This document shows, piece by piece, positions 39,134 through 49,274 of a stretch of 64,000 bases of DNA (the stretch's first letter is position 1; each line of letters begins with the position of its first letter). The DNA is from Enterobacterales bacterium (GTDB lineage: Bacteria > Pseudomonadota > Gammaproteobacteria > Enterobacterales > Enterobacteriaceae): contig JAATFO010000138.1 in assembly GCA_015655145.1 (NCBI GenBank), positions 1 to 64,000 on the forward strand. The letters are read 5' to 3'. Made by a program: the position numbers and the translations under genes. The notes under the pieces are model-generated. The model did no database searches. It saw only the letters and a list, made by a program, of their open reading frames with translations, and was not told the origin of the DNA.

Positions 39134-39478
39134 ATGACAATTACCCGTATCGATCCCGCACATCGGATGTCAGAAGCCGTGATTCACCATGACACTATCT
39201 ATTACACCAGCGTGCCGGAAAATCTGGAAGATGATGCCGAAGCGCAAACCGCCAATGCACTGGCGATCATTGATAAGCAATTAACCCGACTGGGTTCCGA
39301 TAAAAGCCGGATACTGGATGTAACTCTTTTTCTTGTCAAAAAGGAAGACTTTGCCGCCATGAATCGAGCCTGGGATGCCTGGGTTTCACCGGGGAACGCT
39401 CCCGTGCGCTGTACCGTACAGGCTAATTTGATGAACCCAGGCTACAAAGTGGAAATCAAAATCATCGCTGCGCGCTAA
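39134..39478 (+). CDS. yoaB: RidA-family protein YoaB
   Basis: A 114-residue YjgF/YER057c/UK114 (RidA) fold protein. The family pattern IYYTSVPEN near 20 and PVRCTVQANLMNPGYKVEIKI at the C-terminus are present, including the conserved Arg (PVRCTVQA). RidA itself deaminates reactive enamines, but YoaB activity is not established. The ATG at 39134 follows GAGG. The frame opens 14 codons earlier without support. Confidence 0.93.
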   Translation: MTITRIDPAHRMSEAVIHHDTIYYTSVPENLEDDAEAQTANALAIIDKQLTRLGSDKSRILDVTLFLVKKEDFAAMNRAWDAWVSPGNAPVRCTVQANLMNPGYKVEIKIIAAR

Positions 39479-39492
39479 TTTCCTGCGGCGTG

Positions 39493-39690
39493 CTATGCAT
39501 TGTCTTCGTCTTCATCGTCGTCTTCATCAAAGCGTGCCGCAATATAACTGCCATTGTGTGTCTTGCGGATCTCATCCGCCACCTGAGTAATGGCCTGCCC
39601 ACTGCTCATTCCTTGTGTCATCAGCATTTGAATCCGTTCCACGGCATGCTGTTGCTGTTCGTGGGACAATGCCGGAAGGCCTTTAAACAT
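39493..39690 (-). CDS. yoaH: YoaH family protein (UPF0181)
   Basis: A 65-residue small protein recognised by [20 protein letters not shown] and [17 protein letters not shown]. It ends in an acidic tail ([12 protein letters not shown]) slightly longer than E. coli YoaH (59 residues). Function is unknown. It is divergent from pabB, with AAGGAGT before the ATG. Confidence 0.9.
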   Translation of the reverse strand: MFKGLPALSHEQQQHAVERIQMLMTQGMSSGQAITQVADEIRKTHNGSYIAARFDEDDDEDEDNA

Positions 39691-39803
39691 GATAACTCCT
39701 TAACAAAGGTGACGCAGATTATTCCACGTCAAACAAACAGATGCCAGCGGCGACAAAATATGCCAGGCTTGCTGTTTTACGATATGCCGACCAGCAGACA
39801 CTG

Positions 39804-41177
39804 ATGCCGCCTGTTTACCTCACTCTCGAGTATAGCCCTGATGCACTACATCAGCTGTTTTCCCGCGTTGCACATTTACCGTGGGCAATGTTGTTGAGCT
39901 CCGGTTTTGCTACCCATGTGAATAATCGTTTTGACATTATGGTCGCCGAACCCGCGATAACACTGCAAACAACGGGCCCACTGACACGGATAACAACAGG
40001 TGACACTGTCACTGAATCAACCGCTGATCCACTGACATTGCTGCAACAAGCGCTTGATACCCTCAATCTGTCGGCGGCCCCCGCCAATGATTTCCCCTTT
40101 CAGGGCGGCGCGCTGGGGCTTTTCGGTTATGATTTAGGGCGCCGTTTCGAACCCTTACCACACCATGCGGCGAACGATCTGAGCACCCCTGATATGGCGG
40201 TGGGCTTGTATGACTGGGCATTGATTGCCGACCATCAGCACCAGACATTAACACTTATCGCGCATGATCAGGGTGACCAGCGTCTTCACTGGCTACTGAA
40301 TTTGCCTGAAGCACCGCCCAGCCCCGCTTTCCATCTGACCAGCCACTGGCAATCCAACATGACATGGCCGCAGTATGAAGCAAAATTCCAGCGTGTTCAG
40401 GATTATCTTCAGGCCGGTGATTGCTATCAAGTGAATTTGTCTCAGCGCTTCCAGGCACATTATCAGGGTAACGAATGGCAGGCATTCATCTTGCTTAATC
40501 AACAAAACCGGGCGCCTTTCAGTGCTTTTCTGCGTTTGCCGCACAGCGCCATTCTTAGCCTGTCACCTGAGCGATTTATCGCCCTCAATGATAACATTAT
40601 CGAAAGCCGTCCCATTAAAGGCACCCTGCCGCGCCGACAAGATGCCACGGCTGATCGGCGCCAGGCCGAGAAACTGGCCCGTTCTGACAAAGATCGGGCG
40701 GAAAATGTGATGATTGTTGACCTGCTACGCAACGATATTGGCCGTGTCGCACAACCCGGCAGTGTTCATGTGCCGGCATTATTTGAGGTTGAGGCTTTTC
40801 CTGCTGTGCATCATCTGGTGAGTACAGTGCGGGCAACCTTAGCACCAGGGTTACACGCCACCGATGTTCTGCGTGCCTGTTTCCCTGGGGGGTCTATTAC
40901 CGGCGCGCCGAAAATCCGCGCCATGGAAATTATTGAAGCACTGGAACCCCAGCGCCGTAACGCCTGGTGCGGCAGTATTGGCTATCTCAGCGTTTGCGGC
41001 CGGATGGATAGCAACATTGCGATTCGTACCTTAATCGCCGAACAAGGGCAACTCTTTTGTTCCGCCGGTGGCGGCATTGTCGCCGATAGTCACGCCGCCG
41101 CGGAATTTCAGGAAACGCTGGATAAAGTCAACCGCATTTTGCCCTGCCTGGCGCCGGATAAAGACCATGAAAACTAA
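39804..41177 (+). CDS. pabB: Aminodeoxychorismate synthase component I
   Basis: Makes 4-amino-4-deoxychorismate from chorismate with PabA-derived ammonia, for folate; 457 residues from the chosen start (E. coli 453). The chorismate-binding domain shows [12 protein letters not shown] near 270, [21 protein letters not shown] near 305, and [20 protein letters not shown] near 380. [19 protein letters not shown] marks the N-terminal domain. An upstream ATG at 39741 would add 21 residues; neither start has a clear ribosome site. It overlaps nudL by 11 bases. Confidence 0.94.
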   Translation: MPPVYLTLEYSPDALHQLFSRVAHLPWAMLLSSGFATHVNNRFDIMVAEPAITLQTTGPLTRITTGDTVTESTADPLTLLQQALDTLNLSAAPANDFPFQGGALGLFGYDLGRRFEPLPHHAANDLSTPDMAVGLYDWALIADHQHQTLTLIAHDQGDQRLHWLLNLPEAPPSPAFHLTSHWQSNMTWPQYEAKFQRVQDYLQAGDCYQVNLSQRFQAHYQGNEWQAFILLNQQNRAPFSAFLRLPHSAILSLSPERFIALNDNIIESRPIKGTLPRRQDATADRRQAEKLARSDKDRAENVMIVDLLRNDIGRVAQPGSVHVPALFEVEAFPAVHHLVSTVRATLAPGLHATDVLRACFPGGSITGAPKIRAMEIIEALEPQRRNAWCGSIGYLSVCGRMDSNIAIRTLIAEQGQLFCSAGGGIVADSHAAAEFQETLDKVNRILPCLAPDKDHEN

Positions 41178-41751
41178 TTCGTTAACCCTTACCGGTTTTC
41201 TCAACCGATTTTTACTGCAATGCCCGCAGGAAAGCTCACTGTTGTTGCCACAACGCCGTGCCGCCGTGCTGGTCCCGGTGGTTGCCCGGCCACAACCAGG
41301 CCTGCTGCTCACCCGACGCTCATCTCTGCTACGACAACATGCCGGTCAGGTCGCTTTTCCCGGTGGAATGATGGACGCCACAGATAGCTCCCTGACAGAA
41401 ACCGCGCTGCGCGAAGCGATGGAGGAAGTTGCGATCCCGCCAGAGGCCGTGCACGTGATTGGCGTGCTACCTGCCGTGACCAGCAGCACCGGCTTTCAGG
41501 TGACGCCAGTGGTTGGCATTATTCCGCCGAATATTGCTTATCGCATCAGCAAAAATGAAGTTGATGCGCTTTTTGAGATGCCGTTGCAGGAGGCATTACG
41601 CCTTTCACGCTATTTTTCCCTTGATGTTCATCGTCATGGCCGGCAACACCGTGTCTGGTTTTCCTGGTATCAACACTATTTGGTCTGGGGCATGACAGCG
41701 GGAATCATTCGTCAACTCAGTCTGCAAGTCAGCGCTGATCCTCTCCGGTAA
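41167..41751 (+). CDS. nudL: Nudix hydrolase NudL (CoA diphosphatase type)
   Basis: A 194-residue YeaB/NudL Nudix protein. The CoA-pyrophosphatase UPF0035 signature [20 protein letters not shown] precedes the Nudix box [25 protein letters not shown] (near 75-98), with the catalytic EExx acid pair intact. It probably cleaves CoA or related dinucleotides. The ATG lies inside the pabB 3' end, so it is translationally linked to pabB as in E. coli. Confidence 0.93.
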   Translation: MKTNSLTLTGFLNRFLLQCPQESSLLLPQRRAAVLVPVVARPQPGLLLTRRSSLLRQHAGQVAFPGGMMDATDSSLTETALREAMEEVAIPPEAVHVIGVLPAVTSSTGFQVTPVVGIIPPNIAYRISKNEVDALFEMPLQEALRLSRYFSLDVHRHGRQHRVWFSWYQHYLVWGMTAGIIRQLSLQVSADPLR

Positions 41752-41997
41752 TGGAATCCTGTCATTATTGTTTGAAATGCGCTTAATGCGTTATTTTCCA
41801 CTATTTTTAACCCGTCACACGATCTAAATCACTTCACGGTTATCACGAACAGGCTATATTCGTGCGGGATTCATTGCGGTTAATCAGTGATGATGCGCGA
41901 TGTCCCTCGCCTCGTTTATTTCAGGCACTATGTTGGTGGCGATACGCAGAGAGATGCACGCCTGCATTGATGATAAAAGCATACAAGGAGTAGTTGC

Positions 41998-43362
41998 GTG
42001 ATTAGCGTTTTCGACATGTTTAAGATCGGCATTGGCCCGTCCAGCTCCCACACGGTTGGCCCGATGAAAGCCGGCAAACAGTTTGTCGATGATTTGGAGC
42101 AAAACAACCTGCTATTTTCGGTTACACGCATTGCTGTCGAGGTATATGGCTCGCTTTCGCTGACGGGTAAGGGGCACCATACCGATAGTGCGATTATTTT
42201 GGGGCTGTCAGGCGCCGCGCCCGACAGCGTTGATATCGACACCATACCGGACTTCATTCGCACGGTTAAAGAGCGCCAGCGTCTGCCATTGGCTGGCGGT
42301 CGACATGAGGTAGACTTTGCGCGTGACGCTGGCATGGTGTTTAGCCGTGAACATCTCATCCGCCACGAAAACGGCATGCGGATACACGCATTTGCCGCCG
42401 AACGCCTGATTTACAGTAAAACCTATTATTCTATCGGCGGCGGCTTTATCGTCGATGAAGAGAATTTTGACCAGCCTTCAGAGGACGACGTCATTGTCCC
42501 CTATGATTTTCATTCCGCGCAAGCCATGCTGGCGCATTGCCATGACACGGGATTATCGCTGTCAGGTATGGTGATGGTCAATGAACTGGCTCTGCGTAGC
42601 CGTGATGAAATCGAACATTATTTTACCCGCGTATGGCACACCATGCGTGCCTGTATTGACCGCGGGCTGAATACCGAGGGCGTCTTACCTGGGCCGTTAC
42701 GTGTACCACGTCGCGCATCTGCACTACGCCGCATATTGGTTTCATCCGAAAAATTATCCCGCGATCCGATGAATGCCATTGATTGGGTCAACATGTTTGC
42801 CCTTGCCGTAAATGAAGAAAACGCAGCCGGAGGACGCGTGGTTACGGCGCCAACTAACGGTGCCTGTGGCATCATTCCTGCGGTACTGGCTTATTACGAC
42901 CATTTTATCGAGCCCGTGGATTCGGCGATTTTCATTCGCTATTTTCTCGCTGCGGGCGCCATTGGTGTGCTGTACAAAATGAATGCCTCTATTTCAGGTG
43001 CCGAGGTGGGCTGTCAGGGTGAGGTAGGCGTCGCCTGTTCAATGGCGGCGGCAGGGCTGGCCGAGTTACAGGGCGGCAGTCCGGCGCAGGTTTGCGTTGC
43101 CGCCGAGATCGGCATGGAACATAACCTGGGTTTAACCTGTGACCCGGTGGCGGGTCAGGTACAAGTGCCTTGTATTGAGCGTAATGCTATTGCCGCAGTG
43201 AAAGCCATTAATGCTGCGCGGATGGCGTTACGTCGCATCAGCGAGCCACGCGTTTCTCTCGATAAAGTCATCGAAACGATGTATGAAACAGGTAAAGACA
43301 TGAATGCCAAATACCGGGAGACATCACGTGGCGGACTGGCAATAAAAGTGCAATGTGATTAA
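41998..43362 (+). CDS. sdaA: L-serine dehydratase 1
   Basis: Iron-sulfur L-serine deaminase producing pyruvate and ammonia; 454 residues as in E. coli. The beta domain opens MISVFDMFKIGIGPSSSHTVGPMKAGK. 4Fe-4S cysteines are in TNGACGIIPAVLAYY, GVACSMAAAG and LTCDPVAGQVQVPCIERN. The start is GTG at 41998 with AGGAG eight bases before. In E. coli it is Lrp-controlled; no operator was assigned here. It is followed by a terminator. Confidence 0.96.
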   Translation: MISVFDMFKIGIGPSSSHTVGPMKAGKQFVDDLEQNNLLFSVTRIAVEVYGSLSLTGKGHHTDSAIILGLSGAAPDSVDIDTIPDFIRTVKERQRLPLAGGRHEVDFARDAGMVFSREHLIRHENGMRIHAFAAERLIYSKTYYSIGGGFIVDEENFDQPSEDDVIVPYDFHSAQAMLAHCHDTGLSLSGMVMVNELALRSRDEIEHYFTRVWHTMRACIDRGLNTEGVLPGPLRVPRRASALRRILVSSEKLSRDPMNAIDWVNMFALAVNEENAAGGRVVTAPTNGACGIIPAVLAYYDHFIEPVDSAIFIRYFLAAGAIGVLYKMNASISGAEVGCQGEVGVACSMAAAGLAELQGGSPAQVCVAAEIGMEHNLGLTCDPVAGQVQVPCIERNAIAAVKAINAARMALRRISEPRVSLDKVIETMYETGKDMNAKYRETSRGGLAIKVQCD

Positions 43363-43418
43363 AAAATAATGTGTTTTTCTGCTATCGCCGGTTGTCAGAA
43401 AACGCTAGAGTAAATTTT

Positions 43419-43449
43419 CGCGGCTATTCAGGCCGCGTTTTCCGTTTTG
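43419..43449 (+). terminator. sdaA terminator
   Basis: CGCGGC-tattcag-GCCGCG stem followed by TTTTCCGTTTT. Confidence 0.8.
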
Positions 43450-43651
43450 GGGAAGCGCTTTTTTTCACTCTATCGACAAGTTAAATGATGCCAATTGCAG
43501 AACAGACGGCAAACGAAGGGAAAGCGATATACTTAACTCATTGAGTGATGCCGGTGAACGTGGACAGTCAAGCGATAACACAAAAGAGTAACGCGATAAC
43601 CTTGATATTTTTGTTGATACCCTATCGTCGGACTTCTAAGGGTGGTGGCTG

Positions 43652-45214
43652 ATGCAAGTACCTCAGCAAATTATTGGACAATTTGGTCGAAAACGATTGC
43701 TCATCTCAGCGATTGTTGCTGTGTTGGTGCTCATTTTCACATTATCTTTTCGTTTTATTGAAGAAAAAAAACGCATAGAACAGCAACCACGCAACTTCGC
43801 TAACCACGCCATTCAGCGGTTTGATCGGCTGTTTTCCCCGCTGGATATTGCCGCCAATGATGCACTTCAGCTTGTTGGTCTGCATTGCGCCGATGTTCAT
43901 TTCCCATTAATAAAAAAAATGGCGACATTACAAACCATACGCGCCGTTTTGCTGGTTAATAATGACCAGGTTTACTGTTCAAGTATTTTCGGCAAGCGCG
44001 AGACTATATTCAGCACCACCTATCCGGATCTGGCGGTTAATCACCAACGGATGATGCTGAGCGTTGATCATGATTTGCTCAAAGGGTCTCCCATATTATT
44101 ACTCTGGACGCCAAAATCAGCGGATAACCGTTCCGGGATTTTACAAATAATTAACATTGAAATGATGAATAATTATCTGCTGGCACCGGCCCTTCCCTGG
44201 GTTGAACGCGCGATCTTCAACGTGGGAGGGAAAAGCCTGGAGTTCGGTAACCCACTGATTGAAAAAGCGACACCGGCAGAAGACGAAGTCAGTTACGAAA
44301 AATCTTCACAACATTATCCCTTCACCATTACTCTGTTTGGCCCGGCAGCCACTCACATGGCGCTAATGACCTTACCGTCACAGTTACCACTGGCACTGTT
44401 GTTAAGTTTGCTGATGGGATATATCGTCTGGTTAGCAACAGCCAACCGCATGAGCCTCTCATGGCAAATCAATTACGGCCTCTCAGCACAAGAATTCATG
44501 GTTTACTGCCAGCCGCTGATCAACACAAAGAGCGGTGACTGCGACGGTATTGAACTCCTGCTACGCTGGTACAATCCACGCCAGGGCTGGATCTCACCCG
44601 AGGTGTTTATTCCCCTTGCTGAGCGTCAGAATCTTATTGCACCACTGACCCGTTTCGTGATGCGTGAAGCCATCAGACATTTACCTTTATTGCCTGCCCG
44701 ACCCACATTTCATATTGCCATTAATGTTGCCGCCAGCCATTTTCGCGACCATGCCATCACCGATGATTTACAACGCCTGTGGTGGCCGGCGAACCCGCTA
44801 CCCCAGTTAATCGTGGAACTTACTGAACGTGATGCGTTACCGGTTGTTGACCAACGGATTATTTCTCATCTGCATCAGGCTGGCGTAAAACTGGCTATTG
44901 ATGACTTTGGTACCGGCCATAGCTCACTGTCCTACCTGAAAACACTGAGTCCTGATGTGTTGAAGATTGATAAGATCTTCACTGCCGCAATTGGCACTGA
45001 TGCGATTAACGCCACGGTGACCGATATGGTGATATCGCTGGCACAGCAACTTAATATCAGTCTGGTTGCGGAAGGTGTGGAAACTGCCGAGCAAGCAAAT
45101 TACTTGCGCGCAAGGGGGGTGAATACCTTACAGGGTTATTTCTATGCCCGACCAATGCCGATTGGTGATTTCCCCGCCTGGCTTGCTCAGCATCAGCCCA
45201 AACCGTATGATTAA
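43652..45214 (+). CDS. pdeD: Cyclic di-GMP phosphodiesterase PdeD (CSS-EAL)
   Basis: Membrane c-di-GMP phosphodiesterase, 520 residues (E. coli YoaD about 530). Two membrane segments (about 15-33 and 245-265) flank a periplasmic CSS domain with the CSS redox motif in VYCSSIFGK near 108. The cytoplasmic EAL domain has ELLLRW in the EAL position, INVAASHF, VELTERDAL, LAIDDFGTGHSSLSYL, LKIDKIF and VAEGVETAEQ, so all metal and catalytic residues are present. DsbB/DsbA redox state may control this class through the CSS cysteine (known for the family). Confidence 0.92.
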   Translation: MQVPQQIIGQFGRKRLLISAIVAVLVLIFTLSFRFIEEKKRIEQQPRNFANHAIQRFDRLFSPLDIAANDALQLVGLHCADVHFPLIKKMATLQTIRAVLLVNNDQVYCSSIFGKRETIFSTTYPDLAVNHQRMMLSVDHDLLKGSPILLLWTPKSADNRSGILQIINIEMMNNYLLAPALPWVERAIFNVGGKSLEFGNPLIEKATPAEDEVSYEKSSQHYPFTITLFGPAATHMALMTLPSQLPLALLLSLLMGYIVWLATANRMSLSWQINYGLSAQEFMVYCQPLINTKSGDCDGIELLLRWYNPRQGWISPEVFIPLAERQNLIAPLTRFVMREAIRHLPLLPARPTFHIAINVAASHFRDHAITDDLQRLWWPANPLPQLIVELTERDALPVVDQRIISHLHQAGVKLAIDDFGTGHSSLSYLKTLSPDVLKIDKIFTAAIGTDAINATVTDMVISLAQQLNISLVAEGVETAEQANYLRARGVNTLQGYFYARPMPIGDFPAWLAQHQPKPYD

Positions 45215-45314
45215 ACCGGTACATGGCGTTAACCCTGTACCGGTATTCCTTCTTTTTTCCTTCACAGGCTCATCGCCAGCAATGCCGCTCAACGGTCAGC
45301 ACTGATTCTGGTAT

Positions 45315-46874
45315 TCAGGCATCATCATTATCAGCGATCTGATCCCTGGTTACACGCACCAGGTCTATACGGTATTCCGTCGCATCGATAATCTGAAAAT
45401 GCAATGGCGGTATATCAATGTTCTCGCCCGGCAGAGGTAATTGTCCTTTTTGTGCAATCAACAACCCGCCCAGTGAGGCGTAATTATCGTCTTGCTTTAC
45501 CAGATCATGCGTATCAAGCAGTTGTTGCAGAGAATGAAGATCCGTCCCTCCCTTTACCAGCCAGCCATCGCCATCTGCAATCACATCAGGGGTTTCATCT
45601 TCATCCGGGAATTCACCGGCAATCGCTTCCAGTACATCCAGCGGCGTAATTAACCCCTGCACCACGCCAAATTCACTGGTCACGACCACAAAACTGCCTT
45701 TCGCCCGGCGTAACACCCCGAGCAGATTAATAGGATCAAGGGTCTCCGGTACGATAATCGCGGGCATGGCGGCGGCAAAGGCCGCCACATCCACGCCATG
45801 ATCTAACGCCACCAGTAACTCTTTCGCGCGCACCACACCGATAATCTCATCAAGCTCGCCACGACAAACAGGAAACAAGCTATGAGGCGTATCCAGCAAT
45901 TGCATACGAATCTCATCGGGTGGTCGCTGTGCATCCACCCAGGAGATTTCGCCACGTGGCGTCATGATGCTACGTACCGAACGCGAGGCCAGAGTCAGTA
46001 CCCCATTAATCATATAACGTTCTTCATCTTTAAATGCTTCTTGTGGCAAGCGTAATGCCGTTTCATCACTGCCACTGGCAAACTGCGCCCCCCCACGACG
46101 TACCCCCATTAAGCGCAAAATAGCTTCAGCGGTGCGTTCACGCATTGGGCGGTGCGACTGGTGACGGATAAAATTACGCCGTGCAATCTGGTTAAATAGC
46201 TCGATCACTATCGAGAAACCAATTGCGGCATACAGGTAACCTTTCGGAATTGAAAAACCAAAACCTTCCGCAATGAGACTCAAACCGATCATCAACAGGA
46301 AACTGAGGCATAACACCACCACGGTCGGATGCGCATTAACGAAATTGGTGAGTGGTTTTGATGCCAGCAACATGATACCCATCGCGATCACGACCGCTGT
46401 CATCATCACCGGTAAATGATTGACAATACCTACGGCGGTAATCACCGCATCCAGCGAAAACACGGCATCCAGCACCACTATCTGCACCACAACGGCCCAG
46501 AAACTGGCATAATTTTTGTTGCCATCACTCTCGATCGGGCTATTTTCCAGCCGTTCATGCAACTCCGTGGTCGCTTTAAACAACAGAAATAAGCCACCTG
46601 CCAGTAAAATCAAATCGCGTCCGGAAAAATCAAACTGCGCGATGCTAAATAATGGGCGCGTCAGGGTGACCATCCATGAGATCAGGGATAACAATCCCAG
46701 GCGCATTAACAGCGCTAACGCCAGCCCTACCAGTCGGGCTTTATCTCTCTGCTTCGGCGGTAACTTATCGGCAAGAATGGCAATGAACACCAGGTTATCA
46801 ATGCCAAGTACGATCTCAAGCACAATCAGCGTCAGCAAACCAGCCCACATTGAGGGGTCTAAGAGAAATTCCAT
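45315..46874 (-). CDS. yoaE: YoaE, TerC-domain membrane protein with CBS and CorC domains
   Basis: A 519-residue inner-membrane protein (E. coli 518). The TerC-type domain (about 1-230) starts [20 protein letters not shown] and has [15 protein letters not shown] with the TerC acidic residue pair. A linker and two CBS repeats ([10 protein letters not shown]..., [20 protein letters not shown]) follow, then a CorC_HlyC domain ([19 protein letters not shown]). It is probably a metal-ion transport or maturation factor; manganese export is known for TerC relatives. The start at 46874 follows AGGAG. A hydrophobic leader ORF ends 25 bases upstream. Confidence 0.93.
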   Translation of the reverse strand: MEFLLDPSMWAGLLTLIVLEIVLGIDNLVFIAILADKLPPKQRDKARLVGLALALLMRLGLLSLISWMVTLTRPLFSIAQFDFSGRDLILLAGGLFLLFKATTELHERLENSPIESDGNKNYASFWAVVVQIVVLDAVFSLDAVITAVGIVNHLPVMMTAVVIAMGIMLLASKPLTNFVNAHPTVVVLCLSFLLMIGLSLIAEGFGFSIPKGYLYAAIGFSIVIELFNQIARRNFIRHQSHRPMRERTAEAILRLMGVRRGGAQFASGSDETALRLPQEAFKDEERYMINGVLTLASRSVRSIMTPRGEISWVDAQRPPDEIRMQLLDTPHSLFPVCRGELDEIIGVVRAKELLVALDHGVDVAAFAAAMPAIIVPETLDPINLLGVLRRAKGSFVVVTSEFGVVQGLITPLDVLEAIAGEFPDEDETPDVIADGDGWLVKGGTDLHSLQQLLDTHDLVKQDDNYASLGGLLIAQKGQLPLPGENIDIPPLHFQIIDATEYRIDLVRVTRDQIADNDDA

Positions 46875-46899
46875 TACAGACTCCTGGAAGAGGGGCTGG

Positions 46900-47055
46900 T
46901 CAACCCAATGTGCCAATCAGCAAAGGGGGTACAGCAGAGATAACAACAGGTGATGAGCAGAGGAACGCCGGGGGGCGTAACAACACAAGCCAAATAACTG
47001 CGGGGCACAGATAAAAAACGTCGGTGACAGTCCATAGGGAGGGCCAAAAACCCAT
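46900..47055 (-). CDS. Putative 51-residue leader peptide upstream of yoaE
   Basis: An open frame from ATG 47055 to TGA 46900, lying between the yoaE promoter and yoaE. The product starts [19 protein letters not shown], continues with strongly hydrophobic segments ([14 protein letters not shown], then [15 protein letters not shown]), and has ten prolines including PP pairs. AGGAG lies just two bases before the ATG, which is tight spacing. Position and composition resemble regulatory upstream ORFs that sense translation or metal ions. I recall an annotated small ORF before yoaE in K-12 (possibly yoaL), but cannot confirm the name or similarity. Confidence 0.5.
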   Translation of the reverse strand: MGFWPSLWTVTDVFYLCPAVIWLVLLRPPAFLCSSPVVISAVPPLLIGTLG

Positions 47056-47082
47056 AACTCCTGTAACGATAAAGAGATCAAT

Positions 47083-47110
47083 ACTCTAACAGCAGAACCT
47101 TCGCCGTCAA
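47083..47110 (-). promoter_or_regulatory. yoaE promoter
   Basis: On the minus strand: TTGACG (47110-47105), 16-base spacer, TAGAGT (47088-47083). The start would be near 47076, about 20 bases before the leader ORF. Confidence 0.6.
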
Positions 47111-47220
47111 TATATTTTCTTACACTTACCCCTCTCTTCAGTGTACCTGCTACCTTTTAGCTGTTCAGATGACTTAATCACGCGGTTAAGCGTCTAAATA
47201 ACTGAGCGCCGTCACATAAT

Positions 47221-47244
47221 TTATTTTTTCACACACTAAAATAA
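47221..47244. promoter_or_regulatory. Mlc/NagC-type operator upstream of manX
   Basis: TTATTTT-N10-AAAATAA, a perfect inverted repeat of the kind bound by Mlc and NagC. E. coli manXYZ is repressed by both. The site lies about 170 bases before the manX start. Confidence 0.55.
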
Positions 47245-47289
47245 TTCATGACGTCATTGCTTTCCATGCTGTCATTGCATGAAAATTTA

Positions 47290-47305
47290 TGTGACATCTG
47301 CCACA
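47290..47305. promoter_or_regulatory. CRP-like site upstream of manX
   Basis: TGTGACATCTGCCACA matches TGTGA-N6-TCACA with one mismatch. manXYZ is CRP-activated in E. coli. Confidence 0.5.
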
Positions 47306-47410
47306 CTTTGCCCCAACTGGCTTTCTGCCAGGCTGAGTGTCGTTAAGATGACATGGTTGGCGAATCGGTGAGCCCTGCTGAATCGCTTAAATTGTAAACG
47401 GAGGTAGCAA

Positions 47411-48373
47411 GTGACTATTGCTATTGTAATCGGCACACACGGTTGGGCTGCAGAGCAGCTACTTAAAACGGCCGAAATGCTATTAGGCGAACAGCAAAAT
47501 GTTGGCTGGATTGATTTCGTTCCAGGGGAAAACGCTGAAACGTTGATCGAGAAATACAATGCACGTCTCGCTGATTTAGATACCAGTAAAGGTGTGCTTT
47601 TTCTTGTCGATACATGGGGTGGTAGCCCGTTCAATGCTGCCAGTCGTATCGTCGTTGACAAAGATCAGTATGAAGTTGTCGCCGGTGTTAATATTCCGAT
47701 GCTGGTGGAAACCCTGATGGCGCGTGATGACGATCCCACATTTGATAAACTGGTGGCCATCGCGGTTGAAACAGGTCGTGAAGGCGTTAAAGCGCTGAAA
47801 GCCAAGGAACACGAGCCTAGTGCCGTGGTGGTCAGCCCGGTCGCTCCCCCGGCGCCACAGAAGCCAATGGGACCAGGCGATCATATGAAGATTGGACTGG
47901 CACGTATTGATGACCGTTTAATTCACGGCCAGGTCGCTACACGCTGGACTAAGGAAACCAATGTGTCGCGAATTATTGTGGTGAGCGATGAAGTGGCAGC
48001 TGATAATGTACGTAAAACACTGCTGACACAGGTAGCGCCGCCTGGTGTAACCGCGCATGTGGTTGACATTGACAAAATGATCCGCGTTTACAACAACCCG
48101 AAATACAGTCAGGACAAAGTGATGCTGTTGTTCACCAATCCCGCTGACGTTGAACGCGTTGTGGAACAAGGAGTACAGATTAAATCAGTTAATATTGGCG
48201 GGATAGCGTTCCGTCAGGGGAAAAAGCAGATAAATAATGCTGTTTCTGTTGATGAACAAGATATTGAAGCCTTTAAGAAATTAAATGCTCGCGGTATTGA
48301 GCTGGAGGTAAGAAAAGTATCATCCGATCCAAAACTGAATATGATGGAATTGATAGCTAAAGCAGACCAGTAA
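47411..48373 (+). CDS. manX: PTS mannose permease IIAB component
   Basis: Cytoplasmic EIIAB-Man, 320 residues. The IIA domain starts MTIAIVIGTHGWAAEQLL with phospho-His10. An Ala/Pro-rich hinge (VVVSPVAPPAPQKPMGPGD) leads to the IIB domain, whose phospho-His is in IDDRLIHGQVATRW near 175. It phosphorylates mannose, glucose, glucosamine and related sugars during ManYZ uptake. The start codon is GTG after GGAGG. First gene of manXYZ. Confidence 0.96.
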   Translation: MTIAIVIGTHGWAAEQLLKTAEMLLGEQQNVGWIDFVPGENAETLIEKYNARLADLDTSKGVLFLVDTWGGSPFNAASRIVVDKDQYEVVAGVNIPMLVETLMARDDDPTFDKLVAIAVETGREGVKALKAKEHEPSAVVVSPVAPPAPQKPMGPGDHMKIGLARIDDRLIHGQVATRWTKETNVSRIIVVSDEVAADNVRKTLLTQVAPPGVTAHVVDIDKMIRVYNNPKYSQDKVMLLFTNPADVERVVEQGVQIKSVNIGGIAFRQGKKQINNAVSVDEQDIEAFKKLNARGIELEVRKVSSDPKLNMMELIAKADQ

Positions 48374-48452
48374 TTTCTGGCGAAAAAAACGTCTTTCTTG
48401 CCTGATATCGCATCAGGTTTAACTCAGTTATAAATGTCAGAGGAGAAGTACA

Positions 48453-49259
48453 ATGGAGATTACCACTCTTCAAATTGTGCTGTTATTTATCGTTGCCTGT
48501 ATCGCCGGGATGGGATCAATACTGGATGAATTTCAATTTCACCGTCCACTGATCGCCTGTACCCTGGTGGGGTTAGTATTGGGTGACATGAAGACCGGCA
48601 TCATTATTGGTGGGACACTGGAGATGATTGCACTGGGCTGGATGAACATCGGTGCAGCTGTCGCCCCGGATGCCGCGCTGGCATCGATTATTTCCACCAT
48701 TCTGGTTATCGCTGGCGGACAAAACGTGGGTGCAGGTATTGCACTGGCTATTCCACTGGCAGCCGCAGGCCAGGTATTAACCATCATCGTGCGCACCATT
48801 ACCGTTGCCTTCCAACATGCTGCCGATAAAGCCGCTGAGAAAGGTAACCTGTCCGCCATCTCCTGGATCCATGTTTCTGCGCTAGTTCTGCAGGCAATGC
48901 GCGTCGCCATTCCGGCGGTGATTGTTGCTGTATCCGTAGGAACCAGCGTGGTCCATAACTTGCTCAACTCGATCCCTGAAGTTGTCACTAACGGGTTAAA
49001 TATTGCGGGTGGCATGATCGTCGTCGTTGGTTATGCGATGGTGATTAACATGATGCGCGCAGGCTACCTGATGCCTTTCTTTTACCTCGGTTTTGTTACT
49101 GCGGCGTTCACCAATTTCAACCTGGTATCCCTGGGCGTGATTGGCGTCGTGATGGCGATACTGTATATCCAACTGAGTCCGAAATATAACCGTGCAGCAG
49201 GCGGTACCACGGCAGCTACGGGCGCATCCAATCACGTTGTGGATAACGAATTAGATTAA
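48453..49259 (+). CDS. manY: PTS mannose permease IIC component
   Basis: Membrane EIIC-Man of 268 residues with multiple hydrophobic segments. It begins MEITTLQIVLLFIVACIAGM and contains GGTLEMIALGWMNIGAA and ALASIISTILVIAGGQNVGAG, typical of the mannose family. It forms the sugar channel together with ManZ. The ATG follows AGAGGAGAAGT. Confidence 0.95.
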   Translation: MEITTLQIVLLFIVACIAGMGSILDEFQFHRPLIACTLVGLVLGDMKTGIIIGGTLEMIALGWMNIGAAVAPDAALASIISTILVIAGGQNVGAGIALAIPLAAAGQVLTIIVRTITVAFQHAADKAAEKGNLSAISWIHVSALVLQAMRVAIPAVIVAVSVGTSVVHNLLNSIPEVVTNGLNIAGGMIVVVGYAMVINMMRAGYLMPFFYLGFVTAAFTNFNLVSLGVIGVVMAILYIQLSPKYNRAAGGTTAATGASNHVVDNELD

Positions 49260-49274
49260 CAAGGGGTGAGGAAA

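Larger units (their letters stand above)
46875..47410. promoter_or_regulatory. yoaE–manX divergent regulatory region
   Basis: 536 bases. The left part is the yoaE leader (about 200 bases) with the leader ORF and yoaE promoter (47083-47110). The right part holds the manX control region: a TTATTTT/AAAATAA operator (47221-47244) and a CRP-like site (47290-47305). I looked for a manganese (yybP-ykoY) riboswitch in the yoaE leader and did not find its conserved core. Confidence 0.6.

Noticed and set aside
43652-45214. ELLLR instead of EAL in PdeD as a sign of inactivity
   Set aside because: Variation at these positions is common in active CSS-EAL enzymes, and all metal and base residues are present.
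46875-47076. yybP-ykoY manganese riboswitch in the yoaE leader
   Set aside because: The conserved core sequences of that riboswitch could not be found; the leader ORF explains the region better.
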